A DNA stretch of 20,181 nt, from NCBI GenBank assembly GCA_035353335.1, contig DAOPZJ010000050.1:1-20181 (forward strand), in the 5' to 3' direction. This stretch comes from Oscillospiraceae bacterium (GTDB taxonomy: Bacteria > Bacillota > Clostridia > Oscillospirales > JAKOTC01). The position numbers and the translations under genes are program-made. The notes under the pieces are model-generated. The model saw only the letters and a list, made by a program, of their open reading frames with translations, was not told where the DNA came from and did not search any database. Shown piece after piece: positions 1 through 7,441 of the stretch (position 1 is its first letter; every line of letters begins with the position of its first letter).

Positions 1-20
1 AAATAAAAGGATGTAATTGA

Positions 21-1211
21 TTGAACGGCACCGGGAAAAAGCTGACGAATTCGCTTACGATTACCTCACTGTTTGTGATCAATGCGGGCGTCTATACACT
101 CTTCGCATTGTTTTACTGCTTCGTTCAGCTTTTTCTCGGTACCATACATACGCCTGTCGAAGTAGGTGCGCTGCTGTCCTTCGGACAAGCGGCGGCAGTT
201 ATTTCACCGCTGTTGTTCGGCATGGCTGCGGATAAGTCAAAGCATAAAAATACGATTCTGTTGATCACCATGGCCGGTTCAGCGGTCTGTTACTTTGCCA
301 TGACGTTTTCAAACAGCTTTTTGTGGCATGCGGTTACCATCGCGGCAACTCTTTGTTTTTTGGCTCCCTCAGCCACGTTAAACGATACGATCACGTTGGA
401 ATATACCTACCGCAACCAGCTTAAATACGGCACCATACGCGTGATGGGAACAATTGCCTACGGTATAGTCGCCTGTGTGCTGACGTTGTTTATCAAAGAC
501 GACTATACGCCGGTATTTTTAATTTTCATCGCGGTGACCGTTATAAATTGTTTCACGATGCTCTTCACGCCGAAAGTCGAAGGGCAAGCGTCGAAAAAGA
601 AACTTTCTCTCAGGCCGCTGTTTAAAGACAAAATTTTGATGTGGATGTTTTTATTCATCGGTATCATCAACTTTTGCTGGAGTTATTATCAAAATTTCTT
701 TCCCTCGTATCTGATCAATGATCTCGGTGCACCGAAATGGGTGTGGGGTTTGAATGTATTACTAACCGTCGTGGGTGAAATTCCGTTCTTTTTGCTGTTT
801 ACGGGATTGTTCCGTCGATACGGTTCCAAAAAACTGATGTGGATTTCGCTGGTGCTGACCGCGGGCCGTTATATCATGCTGGGATTTTTTATGTCGCCCT
901 CGCTTCTGCTTTTTGCGGGCGTTATCACCGGTGTCTCGATTTCTTCGTCGCAGTACTGCGCCTCGGTCTACATCACCGAAAATATCCCGGGCGAACTGCA
1001 GGCCTCTGCCCAAACGTTGATGTGTGCGCTGCCTGCGGGCGCCCCGAAAATTCTTGCCGGTATTTTGGGCGGCGTGTTGACGCAGACGATCGGCACAAAA
1101 ACCTCGCTGTTGATTTGCTCGGCGCTCGGATTCATTTCGATGGCTGTGTATTTTATGACCCTCGGCAAAAAGTCAGTGGTTTACAAATCATCTCACGGCG
1201 TTAAATTTTAA
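21..1211 (+). CDS. MFS transporter, probably sugar or nucleoside permease
   Basis: Predicted 12-helix inner-membrane carrier of 396 residues, a normal length for the major facilitator superfamily. Hydrophobic stretches run along the whole protein in two halves, separated by a basic cytoplasmic loop (VEGQASKKKLSLRPLFKDK, about residues 187-205). The segment KYGTIRVMGTIAYG (about 135-148) resembles the R-x-W/M-G-S/T motif of the LacY/NupG-like MFS_1_like branch, which suggests a sugar or nucleoside substrate taken up by proton symport; the substrate is inferred only. Start: TTG at 21. A stop (TGA 18-20) lies immediately upstream in frame, and AAAGG at 6-10 is a suitable ribosome site, so the gene is complete at its 5' end. 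It converges on the galactokinase gene. Family membership is secure; specificity is not. Confidence 0.85.
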   Translation: MNGTGKKLTNSLTITSLFVINAGVYTLFALFYCFVQLFLGTIHTPVEVGALLSFGQAAAVISPLLFGMAADKSKHKNTILLITMAGSAVCYFAMTFSNSFLWHAVTIAATLCFLAPSATLNDTITLEYTYRNQLKYGTIRVMGTIAYGIVACVLTLFIKDDYTPVFLIFIAVTVINCFTMLFTPKVEGQASKKKLSLRPLFKDKILMWMFLFIGIINFCWSYYQNFFPSYLINDLGAPKWVWGLNVLLTVVGEIPFFLLFTGLFRRYGSKKLMWISLVLTAGRYIMLGFFMSPSLLLFAGVITGVSISSSQYCASVYITENIPGELQASAQTLMCALPAGAPKILAGILGGVLTQTIGTKTSLLICSALGFISMAVYFMTLGKKSVVYKSSHGVKF

Positions 1212-1228
1212 TATTATATATATAAAAA

Positions 1229-1347
1229 GTAGGGCGGGATGCTCTGAGGAACGCCCTCATGATCCCGCCGTCAATTTCTAATTATAATGGGCTTTTCGTT
1301 CGTTCGGTGGGGTGAAACGAACTGCGGTTCGAGGCATCCCACCCTAC
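1229..1347. repeat. palindromic intergenic repeat between convergent genes
   Basis: Terminal 14-base arms GTAGGGCGGGATGC (1229-1242) and GCATCCCACCCTAC (1334-1347) are inverted complements with one G-T wobble. Internal hairpins also form: GGCGGGAT (1233-1240) with ATCCCGCC (1262-1269), and CGAAC (1318-1322) with GTTCG (1327-1331). It fills the gap between the MFS stop and the galK stop, so it may act as a bidirectional terminator. It may equally be a copy of a dispersed MITE/REP-like element. No ORF of credible coding character lies inside. Confidence 0.55.
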
Positions 1348-1351
1348 ATAT

Positions 1352-2617
1352 TTATTCTACTATCCTGCTTCCGTCCGCCCGAATCCGCATCGGCTTGCAG
1401 CTGCCTTCGCCGAATACCTTTTCAATTTCGTTTTGGTATCCGGCTAACATCTCAGTCGGCAAAAACACTTGAACCGTCCCCCCGAAACCGCCGCCCTGAA
1501 GACGGCAAGCGCCGATACCGTTTAAAAATCGTTCGGTTAAAGCAAGCCCGACACTGATGCCCTGAAACGCCGGATCCGAAACCGCATAAGCGTTTTGGTT
1601 ATACATAAATGAAGAGCGCCCCGACTCGTTGACAAGCCGCAGAAATTCTTCGAATTTGCCCTTTTGCAGCGTGTTTTTTTCCTGTTCGGCGCGTCTGGTA
1701 TCGGCGAAAAAGTGCAAAGCTCGCAATACGGCTCTGTCGCCGCATTTATTACGAATCGCCGGAATATCGGCGATAAACTTCGCCTCGTCGACTTCGCGCA
1801 GGACAGATTTGCCGAAAAACCCGGCGACGGCGCACATCTCATTTTTAATGGCGGCATATTCGCTTGTCAGGTCGGCATGGCTTCCGCCGGTGTCAACGAT
1901 GCAGAGCGCATATCCGGTTTTTTTGAAATCGAATTCCACCGGCGAAATCACAGGATTCTTCGGGTCTTTGAAATCGATGCCGACAAAACCGCCGGTGGCG
2001 CTTGCCATCTGGTCCATCAGGCCGCTCGGTTTTCCGAAATAGACATTCTCTGCATACTGTCCTATTTTCGCCTCATCTGTATGTGATATAATTCCGTCGT
2101 TGTACAAGTTGTTGAAAATTGCGGCGACAAGCACCTCAAAAGCTGCCGAAGACGAGATCCCCGACCCTTTGAGCACATCAGAGGTTGTACAGGCATCGAA
2201 ACCGCCGATTTTCCCTCCCAGATTATTAATTCCTGCGGCAACGCCCCGAATCAATCCCGCCGATGTGCCTTTTTCCCGGTCTTTCGGCGTCAAATCCTCT
2301 AAAGTCAAACAGTCTTCGGGAAATCCCTTCGACTTCATATGGACATTCCGATCATCCCTGAGAGAAACCACAGCGATGATATCGAGTTGAATCGCTGCCG
2401 CAAGCACACAGCCGTGCTGATGGTCGGTGTGGTTTCCGCCGATCTCAACTCGTCCGGGCGCGCTGATTAAAGTGATTTCCCGGTCACCGTACTGGCGGAT
2501 AAATTCCTCTAAAAGTTCGCAATAGCGCTCTCTCTGAGCGCTTCCGTATAAAAACACAAGAGAATCATCCAGTCCTCCCGCGTTTATCAATTCAATCATT
2601 TTTCGTGCTTTTAACAT
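1352..2617 (-). CDS. galK: Galactokinase-family GHMP sugar kinase
   Basis: Cytoplasmic ATP-dependent sugar 1-kinase, 421 residues against about 390 for typical GalK. All three GHMP motifs are visible. The galactokinase signature is at about 54-70 (APGRVEIGGNHTDHQHG), the phosphate-binding loop at 149-160 (LKGSGISSSAAF), and the C-terminal glycine motif at 375-380 (GGGFGG). The catalytic aspartate is in GLMDQ (D202). In the signature, the Glu of the usual GEHTDY is Asn (GNHTDH), so sugar specificity may differ from classical GalK. The ATG at 2617 is preceded by AAAGGA about 6-7 nt away and by a good promoter. It is divergent from the diguanylate cyclase gene. The first Leloir-pathway step is the likely role. 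galT and galE are not in the window, so the gene symbol is by family resemblance only. Confidence 0.8.
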   Translation of the reverse strand: MLKARKMIELINAGGLDDSLVFLYGSAQRERYCELLEEFIRQYGDREITLISAPGRVEIGGNHTDHQHGCVLAAAIQLDIIAVVSLRDDRNVHMKSKGFPEDCLTLEDLTPKDREKGTSAGLIRGVAAGINNLGGKIGGFDACTTSDVLKGSGISSSAAFEVLVAAIFNNLYNDGIISHTDEAKIGQYAENVYFGKPSGLMDQMASATGGFVGIDFKDPKNPVISPVEFDFKKTGYALCIVDTGGSHADLTSEYAAIKNEMCAVAGFFGKSVLREVDEAKFIADIPAIRNKCGDRAVLRALHFFADTRRAEQEKNTLQKGKFEEFLRLVNESGRSSFMYNQNAYAVSDPAFQGISVGLALTERFLNGIGACRLQGGGFGGTVQVFLPTEMLAGYQNEIEKVFGEGSCKPMRIRADGSRIVE

Positions 2618-2647
2618 AAAAAACGTCCTTTCGGGGCAATTACCGAA

Positions 2648-2676
2648 ATCATATCACAATTGACCTTATGTTTCAA
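2648..2676 (-). promoter_or_regulatory. sigma-A promoter of the galactokinase gene
   Basis: On the minus strand, TTGAAA (2671-2676) and TATGAT (2648-2653) are separated by exactly 17 bp; each hexamer matches consensus at five of six positions. Transcription should start near 2641, giving a leader of about 24 nt with an AAAGGA ribosome site. Confidence 0.7.
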
Positions 2677-2688
2677 TTAATTTTTCAC

Positions 2689-2717
2689 TTGTACTCATCA
2701 TTAAGGTGTGTTATACT
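2689..2717 (+). promoter_or_regulatory. probable promoter of the diguanylate cyclase gene
   Basis: TATACT at 2712-2717 (five of six) lies 17 bp after a poor -35, TTGTAC at 2689-2694. It is back to back with the galK promoter, so one regulator could affect both. Its position rules out translation from the upstream ATG at 2668. Confidence 0.45.
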
Positions 2718-2748
2718 GAATGTGGTAAGAAATTGGGAGTTGATTGAG

Positions 2749-3867
2749 TTGAAATGGATCAAAATGATGACCCGGTCCTTTTGGTTCGGACATTATGACA
2801 CTGAAACCTTTCAAGAACTTCATAAAGATATTATCGATACTAACCTGTTTCTGATGGAGCGTCTCAGCGCCGCTTTTATTTTTATCACTTCACTGCCGTT
2901 TATGGCCGCGCTTTTTGTGAACTCCCTCTCCGATGCCCTATTCGTTTATGCGGCTTTTGTGATTCTCTCGCTTTTAACTCATATTTCATGCCGTCTGTTT
3001 TTACCGACGCATCCTCGCTGGATTATGCCGTTTTATATGATTTTTTATTTAGCTTCCTTGGGATTTGCAATTGTACTTGACGTGCTTTCCCGGCTGGGAC
3101 TTCCTACGGTTGTGGTCTGCGTTTTGCTGGCCGTCATGCCCGTCTTCATTCTTGAAAAGCCCGGTAAAATCGCATTATTCTCTCTGTTGCCGGTAGCGGT
3201 TTTCTGCATTGCTTCTTTGTATATCAAAGCGCATTCGATCGCTGTTATTGAGTGCATCAACTGCGTGACTTTTTATGCCGCCGGTTTCTTTGTGGGGCGT
3301 CACTACACCAATACGAAAATTGAGGAGATTATAACACGAAATCGGCTTGAGAAGCTCTCCGAGACCGACACGCTGACCAACCTTTACACACGCGGCGCTA
3401 TCGAAAAAAAGATCTACGATCACCTCAACCAGCGCCATGAACTCTCGGCTATGATGCTGATGGATATTGATAATTTTAAGCAGATCAACGATACGTTCGG
3501 CCACCAATATGGGGACAAGCTGTTGACCGACATTGCAAGCTCGTTAAAGGGCGCTTTTCGCAACACCGATTATATCTCCCGGCTCGGCGGAGACGAATTC
3601 ATTGTGTTTCTGCCCAGTATACCGGGCAAGGAATGGATGGAGTTTAAAGCCAGCCAAACCATAAGTTTGCTCCGCCGTACCTATATTCACGACGGTAAAA
3701 CCCGCTCAGTTTCGGTCAGTTTGGGGCTTGCCTTTTCGGAAAACGGACAAGGAACTTATGATGAACTTTATAAAAATGCAGATCGCGCAATGTATCAAGC
3801 TAAACACGAAGGCAAAGACCGTTATTGTATTTACGACACGGCTTCAGCTTATGAGGGCCTCTTCTAA
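2749..3867 (+). CDS. Membrane diguanylate cyclase (GGDEF)
   Basis: Makes cyclic di-GMP from two GTP. The N-terminal half is hydrophobic with about six membrane helices (roughly residues 30-190) and probably serves as sensor. The C-terminal GGDEF domain begins with the D-x-L-T-N-L motif (TDTLTNLYTR), carries an intact active site (SRLGGDEFIVF) and ends with DRAMYQAKHEGKDR. An RxxD inhibitory site (RNTD) sits exactly five residues before GGDEF, so product inhibition is expected. Chosen start: TTG at 2749, 372 residues, with GGGAG at 2735-2739 about 9 nt upstream. A longer frame from ATG 2668 exists but lies upstream of the promoter and lacks a ribosome site. The last 24 bp overlap the convergent thioredoxin-fold gene. 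The input signal is unknown. Confidence 0.85.
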   Translation: MKWIKMMTRSFWFGHYDTETFQELHKDIIDTNLFLMERLSAAFIFITSLPFMAALFVNSLSDALFVYAAFVILSLLTHISCRLFLPTHPRWIMPFYMIFYLASLGFAIVLDVLSRLGLPTVVVCVLLAVMPVFILEKPGKIALFSLLPVAVFCIASLYIKAHSIAVIECINCVTFYAAGFFVGRHYTNTKIEEIITRNRLEKLSETDTLTNLYTRGAIEKKIYDHLNQRHELSAMMLMDIDNFKQINDTFGHQYGDKLLTDIASSLKGAFRNTDYISRLGGDEFIVFLPSIPGKEWMEFKASQTISLLRRTYIHDGKTRSVSVSLGLAFSENGQGTYDELYKNADRAMYQAKHEGKDRYCIYDTASAYEGLF

Positions 3868-4107
3868 AATGCCGCGCAGTTTTTCTTTCGCGGCTGCGCC
3901 CTCGTGCAGTTTCTGGGTTCCGAGCCAAAAGCAAGGCACATAATAATAATCATACCGGTTGGCTAGTGCGGCATTTTCGCGCTCCTCTATTTTTTTAATC
4001 GGGATTTTCGAAAACTCCGGATTTTCGGTTTCAAGTTCCTCGAGCATCTTGTCGGCCGCGCGGCAGAACGGGCAGCCGGCGAGATAGAAATAAGTAAGTT
4101 CCTTCAT
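3844..4107 (-). CDS. Small thioredoxin/glutaredoxin-fold protein (CPFC)
   Basis: 87-residue cytoplasmic protein with the redox motif CPFC at about residues 12-15 after a first beta strand (ELTYFYLAGC), then a charged helix and a V-P-C-F-W-L segment with the cis-proline expected of the thioredoxin fold. It resembles small clostridial glutaredoxin-like proteins; disulfide exchange is the likely chemistry and the partner is unknown. Its ATG overlaps the stop of the upstream sialidase-fold gene by 4 nt (ATGA). The strong AGGAGGT site lies within the last codons of that gene, so the two are co-transcribed and probably translationally coupled. Its 3' end overlaps the diguanylate cyclase gene by 24 bp on the opposite strand. 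Confidence 0.75.
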   Translation of the reverse strand: MKELTYFYLAGCPFCRAADKMLEELETENPEFSKIPIKKIEERENAALANRYDYYYVPCFWLGTQKLHEGAAAKEKLRGILEEALIS

Positions 4108-5525
4108 AAATACCTCCTGAAATTTTCTATGATGTGAAACGTCGTCATATTGGCGTTGTGAAAATTATCCGCGCCGTGCAATGCTGTGCGCGAAACCAAT
4201 AAAAGATCCTCATTATCGATGATAAACGCCGGATATTGGAACCCGACCTGTTTTGGATCGTCTTTGCGGTAGTCAATCAAAACTTTAATCACCCGCCATT
4301 GAATCAAGTCGGACGAGGCCTCGATCGCAAGGACGTTTCTCTGCGCGGGTGTTATCGGGTCAACGCAGATATTGCCCGCCGCGATATATTGTCTGCTTTT
4401 TTCGTCGAATATGACATGGCTTCGGCTGTTCGAGCCGCTCGGCATCTCGGCAAACCCCTCCAAAGAAAGCGGTTTTTCGGGGTTATCCGGGTCGCCGCGT
4501 AAAAGCACCCCGACTCCGAATTCCGGCTCGCAACCGACTAATCCGATTCGGGTCACGCAAATGATTTCGCCATTTAATCCCACCGCCGGACTCGGTTCAA
4601 GCATCGCTCCGGGTCGGCTGTTTTTCGGCGCACCTTTTTTGAACCAATCCACATCGAATTGACTTTGAGTCATATCGGTACAAAGCCAGTTTTTCGGGTC
4701 GAGCAAGTCACTGTCTTCGGGTGCGCTGATCAGTCCGTTGGTAAAACTGCCGCGCTCTTCCCAGCCGCCGAAATCAGCCGCCATCCAGATGCGGCCCTTA
4801 TGCACAATCACCGGTGAGGGGCACATTTGCCAGCCGTTGCGGATTGACATACCGGCGCCCCGTAATAAATGCGACGGAGCGCCCCAAGTCTCCCCTTCGT
4901 CATCCGAAGCGCCGATGATGATATCACCGTTTTCGGTATTGCAACCCATCAAGTAAAGTTGTCCGCGATGCACAAAGAGTTTGCCCCAAAAGCAGGGGAA
5001 GATGTCGGTCATATACCGCCAGGTCTTGCCACAGTCATCCGAACGGAAGATCAATTCGAGATTCTGGCAGCCGTGGTACTCATAAACGTCCATCGATGCG
5101 AGCAGTGCGCCCGACGGCAGCTTGACAATCGACGGACTGCATAAAAAGCGCCCCGAAAACGCATACTGCTTGTCCTCCGGATGCAGATAATTTATAACAA
5201 CGCCGTCGTCAGGTGCGCCGCCGGTCATAAACAGGCGCACATTGCCGCAGGTCCAATCTTTACGCGAAACCGTCACTTCATATTCATGCTCGTATAAAAG
5301 CCCCTCAATGCGAAGCACCGAGGTGTTTGCGAGCTGTTCGTTCCAAGTTTCGGTACCGCGCTCCCGCCACTTTAAAATATGGTTACCGCTGTCGTCTCGG
5401 TCGAACCATTCCAATACAAGGGCGTCTTTTTCGGGCGCAAGCCGCACGATATAAGGCAGCAGCGCTTTTGCTTTTTCATCCGGTCGCGTATACGGTTTAT
5501 AACCCCAAAACAAATCCGCTCTCAT
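4104..5525 (-). CDS. Sialidase-fold (BNR/Asp-box) beta-propeller protein
   Basis: 473 residues, no signal peptide, so probably cytoplasmic. An N-terminal segment of about 80 residues ending in EHEYEVTVSRKDWTCGNVRL has a fibronectin-III-like pattern. The propeller follows, with two clear Asp boxes: FRSDDCGKTW and GASDDEGETW. The segment SPSIVKLPSGALLAS sits where sialidases carry their first catalytic strand, but no clear RIP motif is visible. Hydrolase activity is therefore unproven; a glycosidase or sugar-binding role is possible. The C-terminus (NANMTTFHIIENFRRYL) matches that of the protein at 18661-19929, showing paralogy. Chosen start: ATG 5525 with GAAAGGG about 7 nt upstream. An in-frame ATG at 5567 lies inside the promoter. 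Co-transcribed with the CPFC protein. Confidence 0.7.
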   Translation of the reverse strand: MRADLFWGYKPYTRPDEKAKALLPYIVRLAPEKDALVLEWFDRDDSGNHILKWRERGTETWNEQLANTSVLRIEGLLYEHEYEVTVSRKDWTCGNVRLFMTGGAPDDGVVINYLHPEDKQYAFSGRFLCSPSIVKLPSGALLASMDVYEYHGCQNLELIFRSDDCGKTWRYMTDIFPCFWGKLFVHRGQLYLMGCNTENGDIIIGASDDEGETWGAPSHLLRGAGMSIRNGWQMCPSPVIVHKGRIWMAADFGGWEERGSFTNGLISAPEDSDLLDPKNWLCTDMTQSQFDVDWFKKGAPKNSRPGAMLEPSPAVGLNGEIICVTRIGLVGCEPEFGVGVLLRGDPDNPEKPLSLEGFAEMPSGSNSRSHVIFDEKSRQYIAAGNICVDPITPAQRNVLAIEASSDLIQWRVIKVLIDYRKDDPKQVGFQYPAFIIDNEDLLLVSRTALHGADNFHNANMTTFHIIENFRRYL

Positions 5526-5557
5526 GTGCATACCCTTTCGCTTCAATATTTGCGAAT

Positions 5558-5586
5558 ATGGTACCACATTCGGGCGGACGATTCAA
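5558..5586 (-). promoter_or_regulatory. probable promoter of the sialidase-fold/CPFC operon
   Basis: Minus-strand TTGAAT (5581-5586), 17 bp spacer, TACCAT (5558-5563) preceded directly by TGG, an extended -10. Each hexamer is four of six. The predicted start near 5551 gives a leader of about 25 nt before ATG 5525. Confidence 0.5.
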
Positions 5587-5871
5587 GCACTGTAACATTT
5601 TTAAAAAAGTTCGGTAATTCCACTAAAACGGATAAAAATAAATAACGTTTTTGGTAAATATCTCGCATTTTTCTCCCGTTTTGCCCTCAGTATTACAAAA
5701 TATTATGGGTTTTTGAAATTTAATCGGTAAATTCTACTGCTCTTACCATTATTTTTAAAGCGAATAATTAACAGTTAAAGTAGAAACCAAGTGTTTTACT
5801 TTGCAAAATCGGATTAAATTATACTTCAGAGAATATAACCGTATACTTTTAACTGCCAACTGCTAACTAAG
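5587..5871. other. AT-rich intergenic region with weak inverted repeat
   Basis: No credible gene lies between the pyrI stop and the sialidase-fold promoter. The only structure seen is CAGTTAAAGTA (5772-5782), which is nearly complementary to TACTTTTAACTG (5844-5855). The second arm is followed by a partial direct repeat, AACTGCC-AACTGCT (5851-5864). No convincing intrinsic terminator for the pyr operon was found here. Confidence 0.4.
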
Positions 5872-6288
5872 TTATTTTGCCTTTGTCTCGCAATAGACGC
5901 ACCGATAAATGCCGTTTTCACGGTCAGTCAGCTTGAACACATGCGGCAGTTCCTGCTCCGTTGAAGTGATGCAGCGCGGATTTTTGCAATTTATTACACC
6001 GCTGACTTTTTCAGGCAATTCCAAATGCACCCGCCGGACTTTTTTGCCGTCGGCGATATAGGTGACTGTAATGCCCGGGTCGAGATAGCCGAGCACGTCG
6101 AGGTTGAGGTCGATCGGCTGGCAGATTTTTAAAATATCCTTTTTGCCCATCTTTTGGCTGTCGGCATTCAAAATAATCGCTACGGTGCAGTCGAGCCGCC
6201 CGAGATTCAGTACGTTATAAATCTCCATAGCCCGCCCGGCTTTGATATGATCGAGCACGATGCCGTCGGTAATCGGATTGACAATCAT
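5872..6288 (-). CDS. pyrI: Aspartate carbamoyltransferase regulatory subunit
   Basis: Zinc-containing regulatory chain of ATCase that binds nucleotide effectors and assembles with PyrB. 138 residues, slightly shorter than the roughly 150 of E. coli. The N-terminal allosteric domain starts ITDGIVLDHIKAGRAMEIY, typical of PyrI. The C-terminal zinc site is complete: C-x4-C (CKNPRC) and C-x2-C (CVYC). Chosen start: ATG 6288 with AGGAG 7 nt upstream; a longer in-frame ATG at 6345 lacks a ribosome site and falls inside the palindromic element. It is the last gene of the pyr operon, after pyrB and separated from it by 124 bp that hold a repeat element. Confidence 0.93.
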   Translation of the reverse strand: MIVNPITDGIVLDHIKAGRAMEIYNVLNLGRLDCTVAIILNADSQKMGKKDILKICQPIDLNLDVLGYLDPGITVTYIADGKKVRRVHLELPEKVSGVINCKNPRCITSTEQELPHVFKLTDRENGIYRCVYCETKAK

Positions 6289-6299
6289 AATGATGCTCC

Positions 6300-6417
6300 T
6301 TCTTATAGATGCAGGGGCGCACTGCGTTCGCCCGAGTAATATCATCCCGCCGCTAATGTGTCACTCGAATCCGGCAAACGGTTCGCCTCTGCACTGTTGC
6401 GGGTTTGATTTCTTATA
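6300..6417. repeat. MITE-like palindromic element between pyrB and pyrI
   Basis: Arms GCAGGGGCG (6311-6319) and CGCCTCTGC (6384-6392) are inverted complements with one wobble. Nested stems are GGGCG (6315-6319) with CGCCC (6329-6333) and CGAGT (6333-6337) with ACTCG (6363-6367). The whole is bracketed by an 8-bp direct repeat TTCTTATA at 6300-6307 and 6410-6417, compatible with a target-site duplication. The right copy contains the pyrB stop codon. The element is transcribed within the operon mRNA. Confidence 0.5.
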
Positions 6418-7321
6418 ACCCCAATAACCTCAGTATCAACGCCATGCGCACATATTTTCCGTTCAACACCTGCTTGAAATAACAGGCGCGCGGGTCGTCG
6501 TCGACTTCAACCGAAATTTCGTTGACACGGGGGAGGGGGTGGAGGATAATGAGGTCTTCCCTTGCTCTTTCGAGCTTTTCACAGGTCAGAATATAGCTGT
6601 CCTTTAACCGCACATAATCGGCTTCATTGAAAAACCTCTCCCGCTGAACCCGTGTCATATATAGCACATCCAGTGTGCCGATCACGCTTTCCAAGTCGGC
6701 GGTCTCGAGATATTCGATGTGATTTTTAAGTACTTCCTGCCGCAGATATTCGGGAATCGTCAGTTCCGGCGGAGAGATCAACACAAATTTCACATTATCA
6801 TATCGCGACATTGCGCCGATCAGCGAGTGCACCGTGCGCCCGAATTTCAAGTCGCCGCAAAGCCCGACGGTCAGCGTGTCCAGCCGCCCTTTTTCGCGGC
6901 GGATGGTCAGCAGGTCGGTCAAGGTCTGCGTCGGGTGGTTATGTCCGCCGTCCCCGGCATTGATTACCGGAACGCCCGCTTTCATCGAAGCCACAAGCGG
7001 CGCGCCCTCCTTGGGGTGGCGCATGGCGATGATGTCGGCGTAACAACCAACCGTTCGCACGGTATCCGAGACGCTCTCTCCTTTGGAAGCCGAGGAGCTG
7101 TTTGCTTCCGAAAATCCGAGCACATTTCCGCCCAGCTCATACATCGCCGCCTCAAAACTCAGCCTTGTGCGGGTCGACGGCTCGAAAAACAGCGTCGCCA
7201 GCTTTTTGCCGCGGCAGCGCTCGGCATAAGCCGCCGGACGCGCGATGATGTCATCAGCGACATTGAGCAAACTCTCGATTTCAGCGGTGGAAAGGTCTAA
7301 AATATCAATTAAACTGTTCAT
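6413..7321 (-). CDS. pyrB: Aspartate carbamoyltransferase catalytic subunit
   Basis: Condenses carbamoyl phosphate with L-aspartate, the committed step of pyrimidine synthesis. 302 residues, normal for PyrB. The carbamoyl-phosphate loop FFEPSTRTRLSFE is at about 45-57. The SASKGES loop and the HPLPR motif near the C-terminus are also present; all are diagnostic. Start chosen at ATG 7321 (MNSLIDILDL) because GAAAGG lies about 9 nt upstream; a longer in-frame ATG at 7402 would be translated through two palindromes and has no family resemblance. PyrI follows, so a regulated PyrB-PyrI holoenzyme is expected. The 107-bp gap to pyrE is unusually long for this otherwise compact operon. Confidence 0.96.
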   Translation of the reverse strand: MNSLIDILDLSTAEIESLLNVADDIIARPAAYAERCRGKKLATLFFEPSTRTRLSFEAAMYELGGNVLGFSEANSSSASKGESVSDTVRTVGCYADIIAMRHPKEGAPLVASMKAGVPVINAGDGGHNHPTQTLTDLLTIRREKGRLDTLTVGLCGDLKFGRTVHSLIGAMSRYDNVKFVLISPPELTIPEYLRQEVLKNHIEYLETADLESVIGTLDVLYMTRVQRERFFNEADYVRLKDSYILTCEKLERAREDLIILHPLPRVNEISVEVDDDPRACYFKQVLNGKYVRMALILRLLGL

Positions 7322-7344
7322 GTTTTTATCCTTTCTGATTGAGA

Positions 7345-7441
7345 GGACTATTTTGTCCGGTTCGAAAACAAAAATTTGTTTTCGAATTTGTGTCATTGAC
7401 ACAAAAGGAGAAAATTCTTTTGAAAGTTTTAATTTTCAAAA
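7345..7441 (-). repeat. chain of four palindromes between pyrE and pyrB
   Basis: Four stem-loops stand almost end to end. GGAC (7345-7348) pairs with GTCC (7355-7358). TTCGAAAACAAA (7361-7372) pairs perfectly with TTTGTTTTCGAA (7375-7386). TTTGTGTCA (7387-7395) pairs perfectly with TGACACAAA (7397-7405). TTTTGAAA (7418-7425) pairs with TTTCAAAA (7434-7441), and this last one spans the pyrE stop. Possible roles are an mRNA stabiliser or processing site, or an operator. There is no classical GC-rich terminator. Confidence 0.65.

Noticed and set aside
2668..2748. N-terminal extension of the diguanylate cyclase from ATG 2668
   Set aside because: It lies across the promoter and has no ribosome site; TTG 2749 with GGGAG fits better.
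6719..7300. 193-residue plus-strand ORF opposite pyrB
   Set aside because: It is a shadow of pyrB, which has all ATCase motifs.
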